From Diploptera punctata (lineage: Eukaryota > Arthropoda > Insecta > Blattodea > Blaberidae): 64,000 bases of DNA. The notes beneath the pieces were generated by a model, which saw nothing but the letters and a program-made list of their open reading frames with translations, was not told the DNA's origin and did not search any database. Positions 38,965-50,269 of the stretch are shown piece by piece. The position numbers were made by a program, and so were the translations under genes. Numbering within the stretch: position 1 is the stretch's first letter; each line of letters begins with the position of its first letter. Where the stretch lies: NCBI GenBank assembly GCA_030220185.1, contig JASPKZ010004561.1, positions 231,001 to 295,000 on the forward strand, written 5' to 3'.

Positions 38965-39795
38965 TCATTTTTTTGATTTTCGGATGATTCTGGCCAGGAT
39001 TTCAGAAACAAAATATGAAATTATTGTATTGTCACGGGTCCTCTACAAGTATACAAAGTTTCAAGTCTATCCAATGTTTCTAAGTGGGTGAAAATCGCGT
39101 TGAAAGATCCCGTTACATTGATACAAAAACACTTTTTTTGATTTTCTGATGATTATGGCCAGGATTTTAGAAAATAAATATGAAATTATTGTATTGTCAC
39201 GGGTCCTCTACACGTATACAAAGTTTCAAGTCGATCCAATGTTTCTAGGTGGGTGAAAATCGCGTTGAAAGATTCCGTTACATTGATACAAAAACACTTT
39301 TTTTGATTTTCTGATGATTATGGCCAGGATTTTATATGAAATTATTATATTGTCACGGGTCCTCTACAAGTATACAAAGTTTCAAGTCGATCCAATGTTT
39401 CTAAGTGGGTGAAAATCGCGTTGAAAGATTCCGTTACATTGATACAAAAACACTTTTTTTTATTTTCTGATGATTATGGCCAGGATTTTAGAAAATAAAT
39501 ATGAAATTATTATATTGTCACGGGTCCTCTACAAGTATACAAAGTTTCAAGTCGATCCAATGTTTCTAAGTGGGTGAAAATCGCGTTGAAAGATTCCGTT
39601 ACATTGATACAAAAACACTTTTTTTGATTTTCTGATGATTATAGCCAGGATTTTAGAAAATAAATATGAAATTATTATATTGTCACGGGTCCTCTACAAG
39701 TATACAAAGTTTCAAGTCGATCCAATGTTTCTAAGTGGGTGAAAATCGCGTTGAAAGATTCCGTTACATTGATACAAAAACACTTTTTTACACGC
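38965..39795 (+). repeat. Tandem array, five units of about 165 bp
   Basis: The unit contains TTTTCTGATGATTATGGCCAGG, GTCACGGGTCCTCTAC, CAAAGTTTCAAGTCGATCC and GATTCCGTTACATTGATAC. Single degenerate copies are at 38060-38225 and 40805-40965. Inverted copies are at 39826-40145. Confidence 0.9.
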
Positions 39796-40194
39796 TTTAT
39801 ATTAGCTTGACCTGTATCTATCTATCTATCTATCTATGTAACTGAATCTTTCAACGCGTTTTTCACCCACTTAAAATAATTGGATCGACTTGAAATTTTG
39901 TATACTTGTAAAGGACCCGTGACAATACAATAATTCCATATTTATTTTCTAAAATCCTGGCCAGAATCATCAGAAAATAAAAAAAGTGTCTTTGTATTTA
40001 TGTAACGGAATCTTTGAACACGATTTTCACCCACTTAGAGACATTGGATTGACTTGAAACTTTGTATACTTGTAAAGAACCCGTGACAATACAATAATTT
40101 CATATTTTATTTCTAAATTCCTGGCCAGAATCATCAGAAAATCAAAACAATTAAAACTGGTATAATAGGTTACGGACTTGTCGACCTTTTAGTC

Positions 40195-40290
40195 AGTCGT
40201 TGTAAGAGCTCAGTTGGTAGAGCGGTGAATTAGTGGTATATAATTTCAGTAATCCGTAGGTCGCTGGTTCCAATCTGGCTGGGGAGGATT
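40195..40290 (+). mobile_element. tRNA-Tyr-like head with intron-like insert, copy 3
   Basis: GAGCTCAGTTGGTAGAGCGG, insert TGGTATATAATTTCAGTA, then ATCCGTAGGTCGCTGG and a GGTTCCAATC B box. Followed by the Y3 body. Confidence 0.7.
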
Positions 40291-40384
40291 TTTTTAGAAC
40301 AGTAATACTTTTAGCTCATACTACAATAGTATGGAATTTAAAGATATTTACATTCTTATCTTATTCTGTAAAATATTAAAACTA

Positions 40385-40800
40385 AAAAATAAATAATAGT
40401 TTTAAAAAAACTAAAACAGCACGCTTAATTAGAAAACCGAACTCAAAAATGAAAAATAATTTTAATTTCCAACACGCTTGGGATAAATTTAAAGTGGTCA
40501 ACAAAAAATCATCTCCAACACAATATAGAATAAAACTAGAGTTATCAGCAAAAAGAAAATAATTTTACCATCAAAAGCGTGGGGTGCTTTTTATGATTTT
40601 TACATGTTCTTCTTAGAGACTTTACTTTTACCAATATCTGTTTATTATCAAATATATTAATTGATATAGAGCACCCCACGCTTTTGATGGTAAAATTATT
40701 TTCTTTTTGTTGATAATTCTAGTTTTATTCTATATGTGTTGGAGATGATTGTTTTGTTGGCCACTTTAAATTTATCCCAAGCGTGTTGGAAATTCAAATT
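40385..40800. repeat. Fold-back Y3
   Basis: Third copy of the Y1 fold-back; arms 40385-40590 and 40675-40800. Confidence 0.9.
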
Positions 40801-41224
40801 ATTTGATTTTCTGATGATTATGCCCAGGATTTTAGAAAATAAATATGAAATTATTGTATTGTCACGGGTCCTCTACAAGTATACAAAGTTTCAAGTCGAT
40901 CCAATGTTTTTAAGTGGGTGAAAATCGCGTTGAAAGATTCCGTTACATAGATAGATAGATAGATACAGATCAAGCTAATATAAAGCGTGTAACATGGCAT
41001 ACGATTAAAAAAGAGGACAAGTTATATTGTATCCTGCTGCATTTCAAAATACCTAAAAAGTTCATTATACTTATGCGAATGTGTATAAATGGCAACAAGA
41101 GCAAGATAGGCCTATGTGTAAGCCAAACAGTTTTCAGATACTTTTCAAATTCACGATACGCATTATCCACTCTATTATTCAATTTTGTACTATAGGCCTA
41201 GCATGTCATAACAACTTTAGAGGA

Positions 41225-41511
41225 TGAAGACGGCCTACAACTCAATAGAATTAATAAGTTGTTACTTTATTCTGATGTAGTATTATTGAGCGACCGCGAG
41301 GAGATACTAAGGCCCAACACGCAATCTCTGTTGAGTAACACTTAAGAAATTGGCGAAGAAAATAATTAACATCAATAAAACTAAATATAGGCTATGGTTT
41401 TACACATAGAAATACATTATATGATGGGAATGCACAGTTACTGACAATCAGGGAATTTTTTGAAGTGGCTCAATTCAAATACCTACGAACAATAATAAAA
41501 ACAATATTATC

Positions 41512-41547
<36 letters not shown>

Positions 41548-42007
41548 AGAAAGATAAAAAAACAATATTATATGGGTGCGAAACATGGACTCTTACTTTA
41601 AGGGAGGAAAGGAAATTACGAGTATTTGAGAATAAAGTTCTTAGGAAAATTTTTGGACCAAAGAGAGATGAACAGATTGGTGAATGGAGAAGACTACATA
41701 ACAATGAACTACATGGTCTTTATAGGAAGCCAGATATAATAAGAACAGTTAAGTCCCGTAGACTGCGATGGGCAGGACATGTTGCGCGTATGGGGAATGA
41801 AAGACGTGCATGGAAACTTCTTGTAGGAAAGCCAGAAGGAAAACGCCCAGTTGGTAGACCAAGAATGAGGTGGGAGAACAACATTAACTATGATTTGAGG
41901 GAAGTAGATTATACAGGGAATGATTGGAAAGCATTAGCTCAGGATAGGGATGTATGGAGAGCTTATGTCCGCACGGCCATGAACCTACGGGTTCGATAGG
42001 GCCAGTG

Positions 42008-42043
<36 letters not shown>

Positions 42044-42045
42044 TA
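41225..42045 (+). pseudogene. LINE family 1 3' part, decayed start, intact end
   Basis: 41225-41510 is a frameshifted RT region (traces of the YADD area and NTKKLG). A short ATA-type insert follows near 41510-41560. From 41570 the tail is well kept (TWTLTLREE, AGHVARMGNERRAWKLLVGK, RPRMRWENN, RAYVRTAMNLRVR stop). Ends in a run of about ten GTAA units. Confidence 0.85.
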
Positions 42046-42072
42046 ACAATAATAATAGAAAGATAAAAAACA

Positions 42073-42651
42073 ATGGCCTTCAAGGGCGCTCATCCAGTTC
42101 GGACAAAGATAATATTAGAAAATAAACCAATAGAACAAGTGGTAAGATATAACTTCCCAGGTTGTGAAATATCATACACAGCGGAAACAGATATAAATAA
42201 CAAACTAAATAAGTTTAATTATATAACAGGAACACTAAAAAGAACTTTGATAAATAAAGCCAGGAAAGACTGTATAATGAAATTATATAAGACAATGGCA
42301 GTTCCTATTATTACTTATGGATCCGAAACATGGAGAGTAACAACACAACAATCTGCTAGAATACAAGCTGCTGAAATGAGATTCCTTAGACCAATAGCAG
42401 GATATCAAAGAACAGACAAAAAACATAACACAGAAATAAGACAACTAAAAGTAGAAGAATTAAACACAAGAACAGTGAAATACAGAACAAACTGGAAAGA
42501 ACACTTGGCAAGGATGACTGAGAATAGAATACCAAAAGCAGCATACAGCTATTCACCACGAGGAAGAAGCAATTTGGGAAGACCAAAGAAAAGATGGAAA
42601 ACAACAGCAATTTGGAGCCGGAACAGGCTAGTGAATAAGCCTAAACCGTGA
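42073..42651 (+). pseudogene. LINE RT C-terminal part, family 4
   Basis: 192 codons: PIEQVVRYNFPGCEISYTAE, KLYKTMAVPIITYGSETW, EMRFLRPIAGYQRTDKKHN, WKEHLARMTENRIPKAA and GRPKKRW. Followed by an ATA microsatellite tail. No active-site part. Confidence 0.85.
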
Positions 42652-42652
42652 C

Positions 42653-42655
<3 letters not shown>

Positions 42656-42711
<56 letters not shown>

Positions 42712-42712
42712 G
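42656..42712 (+). repeat. ATA microsatellite (LINE tail)
   Basis: About 18 AAT units between two LINE ends; probably the 3' tail of the family 4 copy. Confidence 0.9.
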
Positions 42713-42718
42713 ATCGTA

Positions 42719-43288
42719 ATGTTATATTTAATAGCCTTTTGTGGAAAATCCCAAATACCAAGCAAAATTTGTTTAAATAACAAAATTTTAGAGAGAGTTA
42801 ATGAGTTCACGTATTTAGGATATAAACTCTCTTTTGTTGAAAATTTGGATTTATCAGAGAAAATTGTGAAATTCAACAAATCAATGGGAATCATTAATAG
42901 AGATTTAAAACCTTCATTAGTGCAAAAATCAGCTCGTACTCGTCTTTATCAAATAATGGCTCGACCAGTCCTATGTTATGGCAGTGAAGCGTGGACTATA
43001 AGGACGAGAGATGAAAGCAGACTAACAGCTTGTGAGATGAAATTTATGCGCCGAACAGCTGGCTACACCAAATGGGATCGAAAGAAAAATGTAGAAATCC
43101 TTCAAGAACTTAATGTGTCACCAATACTGGACTACATCTCCAGATATCAGCTAAACTGGAAGGAACATGTCTCAAGAATGGCCAGATCCAGGATCCCCAA
43201 GGCAATAATGAACTACTGTCCAAATGGGAAACGGTCACTTGGTGGACCTATGAAAAGATGCCACGAAAAACGCTTTCTCAGGCCGTAA
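42719..43288 (+). pseudogene. LINE RT C-terminal part, family 5
   Basis: 189 codons: RVNEFTYLGYKLSFVENLD, RLYQIMARPVLCYGSEAW, EMKFMRRTAGYTKWDRKKN, WKEHVSRMARSRIPKA and SLGGPMKR. Same superfamily as family 4 but clearly distinct. Ends near a GATGATGAT tail. Confidence 0.85.
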
Positions 43289-43329
43289 CAGTTCTTCTAG
43301 GACTAATACCTGGCAGGATGATGATGATG

Positions 43330-44300
43330 ATATATTTAGACAGACAAAGTGAAGATCTAAGACTTCATTTTACTCTCAACGAGTAAAACGAATTTACTGT
43401 AAAACTAATTAGGGACTACTAACATAAAATGAGCTTAAGAAAAAATTAGCAGTTTTAAATACTGAAATAAATGTATGAATAACTTGAAATGTATCAAGTG
43501 ACTCACGAAATTGCAATTAAACTGTTACTCTCGTAGAGCTTTCAGAAATGTAGTCACATTAACTTGAAATACAATATAGGAAGGTAACTCCCCAACTTCG
43601 TGAAAGAATGTATGTATCTTATTCGGAGAAATTGAGTGGAAATGTCTAGAATCCGGTTAGATATAGTAATGAAGGATCATAAACAAGTCTGCGTACTGCC
43701 CACGGGCTACTGCCGACCCCCCCCTTTTTTTTTTTCAAAAGTCAACTGAAGGTCACCTGCAAGGTGAGAGCATGTGTCGGTGATGACCAGTGATCTACTT
43801 GAGAGAACAGGGAAATCCCGTGTAATGTGTCGTAATACTCCGGAGCTGCTTTGAAGCTTTATGTTACACACAATGAAGAGTGGAATAAGGTGTATTCAAA
43901 ACTTTAATTAGTAATGTATCCATTTGGATACATCGGTTGCTTCAGTTAATTTAAAGTTTTAAATAAATCAGAAGAAAATGAACAAAAAGAAACCACGTAA
44001 ATGTGTGTTTAATTATACGATATACTTAATAACAATAGTTACACAAGATTCCGTTTTCACTGCGGTCCGCCACATTCAAATAACTAACTATAGAAATTTT
44101 TGAAGAATTCCTCGTTCATTGCTGCCAGTAGATAGGTATAAACCCGAAGTACCAGCAGGGAAGAGGTCCAAGAAGACGCTAACTCTCATTTAGGCGATTT
44201 CGGTCGGCTATTCGCCTTAAGAACCGACCTAAAATGAGATAAAAAGGTTGTTGCCGGCCAGCCACCTATAAGAGCCGGAGGCCCTGACCGATTTTGGCCA
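43330..44300. other. Unassigned, with an imperfect hairpin
   Basis: No gene. A long T run after a C run is at 43716-43735. Around 44185-44240, CTCATTTAGGCGATTTCGG and its partner CCTAAAATGAG form an imperfect hairpin. Confidence 0.35.
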
Positions 44301-44303
44301 CAT

Positions 44304-44465
44304 TGCTAATCTTGTTACATAAATAAATAGAACAAGTATACCTCCTAAGAAAATTAAAAATAAAATGTATGAAAATCAGAATGATTGATAGGTTAACCCT
44401 GTCAATATTGAAATAAATATAGTTTGAATAAGCAATATTAATCCTCAAACTAAAATATCCTCAAT
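44304..44465 (-). pseudogene. ND6: Nuclear copy of mitochondrial ND6 (NUMT), partial
   Basis: With the invertebrate mitochondrial code the minus strand reads GLMLLIQTMFISMLTG, then QSFWFSYILFLIFLGG and MLVLFIYVTSLA without a break. This is the middle of ND6, including its most conserved motif. With the nuclear code the ATA, AGA and TGA codons give wrong residues or stops. Homology stops abruptly after SLA (left) and fades near 44465 (right). It is short, so little can be said of its age. Confidence 0.85.
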
Positions 44466-44547
44466 ACCAGACTTAAAATAATCTATTTTATTGTATAAGT
44501 TCCGTAACCTATTGGATCACATTCAATAAATTCAACCCTATTCTGCC

Positions 44548-44815
44548 AAGGTTTCGATGGGTTCCCTTGGCGCCAAGACAAATGTCGGAATAGGCCCCTA
44601 ACTTCCCATCAGTAAAATAGCATTCCCAACATTCTAAATTCAATGGGGCAATTTAACCAAATTAACACACACAAATTAAAAAATTCTTAACCTTCATAAA
44701 AAAATTTATTTTCCCTTTCAGCAACTACTCTATCAAGGTTTCGGTGGTTTCCTTGGTGCTAAGGTAAATACCGGAGTAGTCCCCTAGTACCCACCAGTAA
44801 ATTCTAAATTCTTTC
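44548..44815. repeat. Two related blocks of about 75 bp
   Basis: CCAAGGTTTCGATGGGTTCCC (44548) and TCAAGGTTTCGGTGGTTTCC (44733) each continue with a similar AAATGTCGGAATAGGCCCC / AAATACCGGAGTAGTCCCC block. The family is not recognised. Confidence 0.6.
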
Positions 44816-45830
44816 TTCACTGACCGGGTCAAAGAAAGCGTGAGGAGGATTTCATTTCAAATTGGGGCTGCAGAAAGCCTTGTCACAGCATTCACAACGG
44901 CAAAGGGTGCGAACAGGACTTCACTTCAAATTGCGATACAATATGCCTTGCCACTGCCTTCACAACAGCAAAGGGTGCGAACTTCAAGGATCAAATACGA
45001 AATTGAAATTAAACATCGCGAAATTCAGAACCGATCGCGGCGAGACCAATCCTGCATTCTGATTGGCTCTTGGAACACGTCACCAAAAGCGTAAAATATA
45101 TAAAAATTAACAACTCCAGGATCTTAAAACGAACAATAAATTAATTAAACAACCAAACACATTCGATAACTACCAAAAAAGCATAATATTAGAACCATAA
45201 ACACTTAGAAAAGAAATCGTGACAACCCGCGAAAAACCGCGAACCCAGCACTCGGAAGGGGGACCAATACGGCCTCCTGATTGGCTCACGGGACATGCTA
45301 CCTTAAAACCGAAAAACAGCTAAATAAAAAAATCCAATCAAAACAATTAATGTTCGGAATCAATCATAACATCAAATTAACTCAAAATTGACCTAAAAAT
45401 ACTAATTCGAAAAAAATATAAAGAAATAAAACACTAGAACCTCCCGACCAATCAGCGCACGAGAAAAGCGCCAAGCATCACTTGCCAAGCACTCATTGGT
45501 GGAAACAAGTGAACTCGCAAAAAGACTCTATAACATTTCGCTGCTCACCAACATTCAATAATAAAATTAACAAACAAAATAAAAATTAAAAATAATAATA
45601 AAAATCTAGTCTTTCGAAAATACAAAATTGAGCTAGCCGTAAACTTGCTGCTGCTGGTCATCCAAAGCCATGAACTACAATCATCAAGCACTTAAGTGTT
45701 CAATCTAAATTAATTAACCGGGACAAATGGACTGTGTCTTGGAACCCGGGGTTCCTCTCTTAAAGAGGGACCGAAGGGCTGTCCGCCACTGAGTAATTCA
45801 GTCGTAGGACAGTCCACCTATTCATTCATT
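44815..45830. other. Unassigned, with a short tandem duplication
   Basis: 44851-44980 has two copies of a 66-bp unit (CAGCATTCACAACGGCAAAGG / CTGCCTTCACAACAGCAAAGG). An ATTC run ends at 45835. No convincing gene. The 93-codon frame from 45836 has no recognisable feature. Confidence 0.35.
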
Positions 45831-46119
45831 CATTCTTGGAAGAGGTCCATATCTTCTTTGGGAGCGAGTCCGTTGACTTCGAGCCTCCACAGTCCCCTCC
45901 ATTTTCACATGATGAGGCCTCTGCAGGCTGGGACTCGACCAGATGGGACTCGACTTTATCAGTAGCCGAGGCTGCTGACTTCTCTGGCAGAGCAGTTTCT
46001 TCCCTTTGCTTTCGGTGGTATTTAAGCTTGGTTCTTGCTCTTTCTGTACTGGACCATGAACTGGTCAGTGGTGTAGTGTCTTCTAGTTGGATTTCAGGGA
46101 TGTTTTCCTTGATGTGAAA

Positions 46120-46860
46120 AAAGGGAAGTTAAAAAGTGACACAATTTCCATTACATACTGACGATGACGACGTTACTTTTAACCCTTAAATTGGCAGAAC
46201 CACCACCACTTTGTAATGGAAATTGTGTCACTTCTCGAGCATTCATATCCCCTCTATGTCCGCCAGGGAAACATCCATTATTATGGAAGCGTCCCCGGCG
46301 ACTACATATTGGCAGAACCACCACCACTTTGTAATGGAAATTGTGTCACTTCTCGAGCATTCATATCCCCTCTATGTCCGCCAGGGAAACATCCATTATT
46401 ATGGAAGCGTCCCCGGCGACTACATATTGGCAGAAGTTAGTTAGTTACTATGTAATGGAAATTGTGTCACTTCTTGGACTTCCTTTTTATATCCATCGAG
46501 GAAAACATCCATTTTTTGGAAGTCGTCCTCGACCAATGGGAATCGTTCAATCGTGAACTGCAATTTCCGGCTATTCTTAGGGATTTCCAACCCTCTTTAG
46601 CCCTTGTGAATTAATTATATCCTCGTTGATATTTAATAATTTATCTTTTACGAACTTTATTTGTTCGTTTCTGATTTTTTTTTGCAGTATATATCCTCTG
46701 CCAACGATAACTAGCCGTAGTCCGGTGTCAAAAGTCCATAATAATGGATGTTTCCCTGGCGGACATAGAGGGATATGAATGCTCGAGAAGTGACACAATT
46801 TCCATTACAAAGTGGTGGTGGTGGTGGTGGCGGTGGTTCTGCCAATTTAAGGGTTAGAAC
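46120..46860. repeat. Fold-back with 118-bp tandem units in one arm
   Basis: Units starting CCACCACTTTGTAATGG at about 46203, 46321 and (truncated) 46449. The inverted partner is at 46725-46855 (complement of GAGCATTCATATCCC and GCCAGGGAAACATCC). Arms end in TTAACCCTTAAATTGGC and complement. Not linked to the hammerhead family. Confidence 0.8.
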
Positions 46861-46867
46861 TATAACT

Positions 46868-47905
46868 CACTGGCTCTATCGAACCCATAGGTTCATGGCC
46901 GCGTGGGCATAAGCTCTCCATACGTCCCTATCCTGAGCTAATGTTTTCCAATCATCCCCTGTATAATCTACTTCCCTCAAATCATGGATAATGTTATTCT
47001 AAAACCTCATTCTTGGTCTACCAACTGGGCGTTTTCCCTCTGGTTTTCCTGCAAGAAGCTTCCATGCACCTCTTTCATGTCCCATACGTGCCACATGTCC
47101 TGTCCATCGCAATCTACGAGACTTAACTGTTCTTATTATATCTGGCTTCCTGTGTATATAATGTAGCTCACAATTATGTAGTTTTCTCCATTCACCTGTC
47201 TTTTGTCCCAAACATTTTTCTAAGAACTTTATTCTCAATCCATCCATAGTAATTCTGCCCGAAGGCAGGTCCTTCACTGCAATCAGCATTTTCATGCTAT
47301 GCTTGCAGCTTTACTAGGGAATTGTAGGTGTGGTAGCTTCCCATTGTTTTCCACACCGGTGAAGGATGATGATGATGGCCACATGATTTCGGGGACCGTT
47401 TGAGCCTTAAAGTTTTCCTGACATTTGTCTTACAGATGAGGAAAATCCCGATAAAAACCTCACCCAGAAAAACTGCCCCGACCGGGTATCGAACCCGGGT
47501 CCACTGCATGACAGGATAGTACGCTACCTCGAGACCACAGCGGTGGACTTTATTCTCAAATACCCGTAATTTACTTTCCTCCCTTAAAGTAAGAGTCCAT
47601 GCTTCACATCCATATAATATAACTGGTAGAATAATAGTTTTATATATTTTTAGTTTAACGTTTTTTGAAAGGAGTTGGGACATCAAGAGTCTCTGCAATG
47701 CATAGGGGCCTAATAGCATGCTTTTCCAGAATTGAGCCTATGTTTAATTTCTTTGTGCATCTCATTCCTATTTGTGATTATTGTTCCTACATACTTGAAA
47801 TGAGCCACTTCTTCAAAATTTCCTTCAATTGTCATTAGCTGTCCATTTCCATTATATAACGCATTTCTATGTGTGAACATATATTTATTTTTATTGATGT
47901 TTGTT
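46868..47905 (-). pseudogene. LINE family 1 3' half, split by SINE B
   Basis: Minus frames give the RT tail in pieces (PVILYGCEAWTLTLREESKL; RRLRWTGHVARMGHERGAWK; RPVGRPRMRF). The SINE at 47237-47548 lies between them. Several frameshifts. Starts on the right in the NTKKLG-equivalent region. Confidence 0.85.
47237..47548 (-). mobile_element. SINE B inserted in LINE family 1
   Basis: Full length, head at the right. The LINE sequence CTTTATTCTCAA is repeated on both sides (ends at 47236 and begins at 47547), a 12-bp duplication within one base of uncertainty at the SINE edge. It gives clear relative dating: LINE first, SINE later. Confidence 0.9.
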
Positions 47906-48079
47906 TTAGGCCTATTAAAAAAGTATTCTAAAACTTTGTTCAGTTATAATAGGCCTAATCCAAACAACACGCTTCCATTCGTTCTCCTCCTCACACCAAA
48001 ATCTAAACAACCTGATGGAAAAATAAACTATAGTGGGTGGCACGTTCTAGACAAACATTAGCACTGACTCTTATGGACC

Positions 48080-49450
48080 AATTCATCAAAAGTAATGCGA
48101 CGAGTGATTTTCCAAATTATCGATAAATTCACAGAACTCACGAAGTGAGGAGTTGAAATTTTATACTCATACACGAATTTTAGAAATCAAGAGTGGCACA
48201 TTTGTTAGGAAACTATTTTATAATCTGAATAAATTAACCTTTTACACTCACACTATCATTATTTAACTATAGTTATTTTAAAATATTTTTATATATTAAT
48301 TGGTAAACGGCGATGTTTTGAAATCAATTGAGAAACGATAGGTACGCTTCATCTGCTTCTTTTGTTTATCACTGCTACCAGATCATACTATCTATTGCCA
48401 AAGGAAACGCAATATTATGTACTCATAATGCTCTTCTAGTGGAGAAAAAATGACACACATCAAACTGTATATTAATTCATTTCTGATGTCGTATGAGGTA
48501 AATATGACAATTATATTTTCTGGATTATTACCTGGGAAAAATAACATTTAAGGTAAGTGCAACCAGTGTTTCTTTTTTTTTTTTTGTGGTAATGGTATAA
48601 TCAATTGTTACAAATGTTTTATATTAACTCCTCCAATGGCTGCTTATTGTGCACTATATATACACAATCTGAGTAGCACGTTTTCCAATTAGTCTCACGT
48701 CAACTAGAAAATAATTGGTCAGACCCTTGTTCAGCAACATAGAGAAATGAGGAGATTTCTTTAATATGGTAATTATAAACCTGATAAATATTTCGTGAAA
48801 CACGGCTCTGATTGGTTGTAAAACAGAAATCATTGAAACGTGATTGGTCATTGACTCTCATTTGGGGCATGAGTTAAATAGTCTAGAGAATTTGGAAATC
48901 AAGAGTGGCATTTGTTAGGACTATTTAACGAATAAAATTAAGCTCTTTACTAAAAAATAATTATTTGAATTTAGTTACCGGTGTTTTAAAATATGTATAT
49001 AGTTAATGTAAACGGCGATGTTTGAAAACAAATTAGAAATGTGAGGTTATGTATATTCACTGCAACTCGATCATATTATTTATTGCCAAATAGGATCGCA
49101 ATATTGTAAGAATGCACTCTAGTGGAGAAATAATGAAACACATCAAACTATTATAATCAACATTATAGGTTAATCATTTATATTTTGAATAAACAACTCA
49201 GTAAAATCACTGAATCTATTCATTATTTGCTATATTCAATGTATTTGTTGGAGAAAAATAATGGTCTAACCTGATCAGAATATTAAAAAAGGATGAGCTT
49301 TCTTTATCAAAAAAGCAGGAGCTGATAAAGAGAAATCGATAAAGAGCGAGGTGAAACACGAGTCATTGATGTAAAACAGAATTCATTGAAACGTGATTGT
49401 TCATTGACTACCATTTGCGACATGAGTTAAATAGCCAACAAGAAGAGGCA
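48080..49450 (-). repeat. Dispersed repeat R1, copies 3 and 4, reverse
   Basis: Two R1 copies in a row. The second spans about 48886 (CTATTTAACGAATAAA) to 49447 (GAGTTAAATAG). Blocks TGACCAATCA / TGATTGGTCA and CAAATGCCACTC / GAGTGGCATTTG identify them. Confidence 0.65.
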
Positions 49451-49621
49451 AAATTATCAACAGGATGGGGGTAAAATTATCGGTCTATAAGTTAAATAGT
49501 TACCCACATATACTTATAAAAGTTAGGGGTGCACTAAATTACCGGAACAGCGGCTAGCGGAAATGCCATTGAACTATCCTCTTTCAACGAAACTTAGATA
49601 TAATTATATTTCGATCTCTGT

Positions 49622-50010
49622 AACTCAGTCTGTGGTCTCGAGGTGACGTGCTGCCTTGTCACGCAGCGGGCTCGGGTTCGATCCCCGGTCGGGACAGTTT
49701 TTCTGGGTGAGGTTTTTATCGGGGTTTCTCCTCTCCTGTAAGACAAATGTCAGGAAACTTTAAGGCCCAAACGGTTCCCACACATCATATGGCCATCGCA
49801 ATCATCATCATTCATATTCATCTTTTAATAAGCTTAGGATTAAGGACTCTCCTGGCGCACCATTATCATCATCACCACCGATTATATCATCGGGGCAACG
49901 TAACCCCGCCTTCCAGGCGCCCCAACCTCAGAAGTGAGTTACAATTACGCCAATGCCAGGAGAGAACATCAGAAGTGTCCAAAAAAGGACAACCTGGGAT
50001 TAAAAAAAAA
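49622..50010 (+). mobile_element. Mosaic SINE (B head, C tail)
   Basis: tRNA-Asp-like head with GGTTCGATCCCCGG, B body, then from about 49840 the C tail (GACTCTCCTGGCGC, CAATTACGCCAATGCC). Ends about 230 bp upstream of Kazal gene 2. Confidence 0.85.
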
Positions 50011-50169
50011 AGAACTTTCAATCATGGTCGCCATTAATTAAAATTAATAATTTAATATTTAAAAAATAATATTTTTCGGAACATAAGAAGATGCCGTAGT
50101 TAAGGAAACTGTATAAAGCTATAGGTCATGTAGTACCTTGTGCAAGTTTTCCCGTGAGTCACCTGTATG

Positions 50170-50176
50170 TATATAT
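50170..50176 (+). promoter_or_regulatory. Possible TATA box of Kazal gene 2
   Basis: TATATAT 66 bp before the start codon of Kazal gene 2. Transcription would start near 50200. By position and sequence only. Confidence 0.4.
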
Positions 50177-50241
50177 GAACTCAGACAGAGTCCAGCTTCT
50201 CACCTCTAAACAAGTGTTGTGCTGTGTTGTGTTCCTTCAAC

Positions 50242-50269
50242 ATGCTGTGGACTACGTTTATATTCGCAG
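50242..50269 (+). CDS. Kazal gene 2, exon 1 (signal peptide start)
   Basis: ATG in context CAACATGCTG; nine codons plus one base; donor GTAAGTGAC from 50270. Joining to exon 2 gives Val and continues the hydrophobic stretch. Confidence 0.8.

Larger units (their letters stand above)
38240..40800. repeat. Large imperfect palindrome of tRNA-Tyr elements
   Basis: Order left to right: fold-back Y2, tRNA-Tyr head (-), 165-bp array (+), spacer near 39800 with a TATC run, two inverted 165-bp units, tRNA-Tyr head (+), fold-back Y3. The two halves mirror each other. Suggests an inverted duplication of one composite element. Confidence 0.7.

Noticed and set aside
38965..39795. CTGATGA in each 165-bp unit as further hammerheads
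   Set aside because: Helix II cannot form next to the core, several unpaired bases precede GAAA, the base after the putative helix III is G in some units, and helix I is absent.
44548..44815. CTGATGGG ... CATCGAAACC (minus strand) as a hammerhead
   Set aside because: The CTGATG would itself pair with CATC next to GAAA, A9 is G, and there is no proper helix III.
45836..46117. 93-codon frame as a gene
   Set aside because: No recognisable domain, no exon borders, and it lies between repeat blocks.
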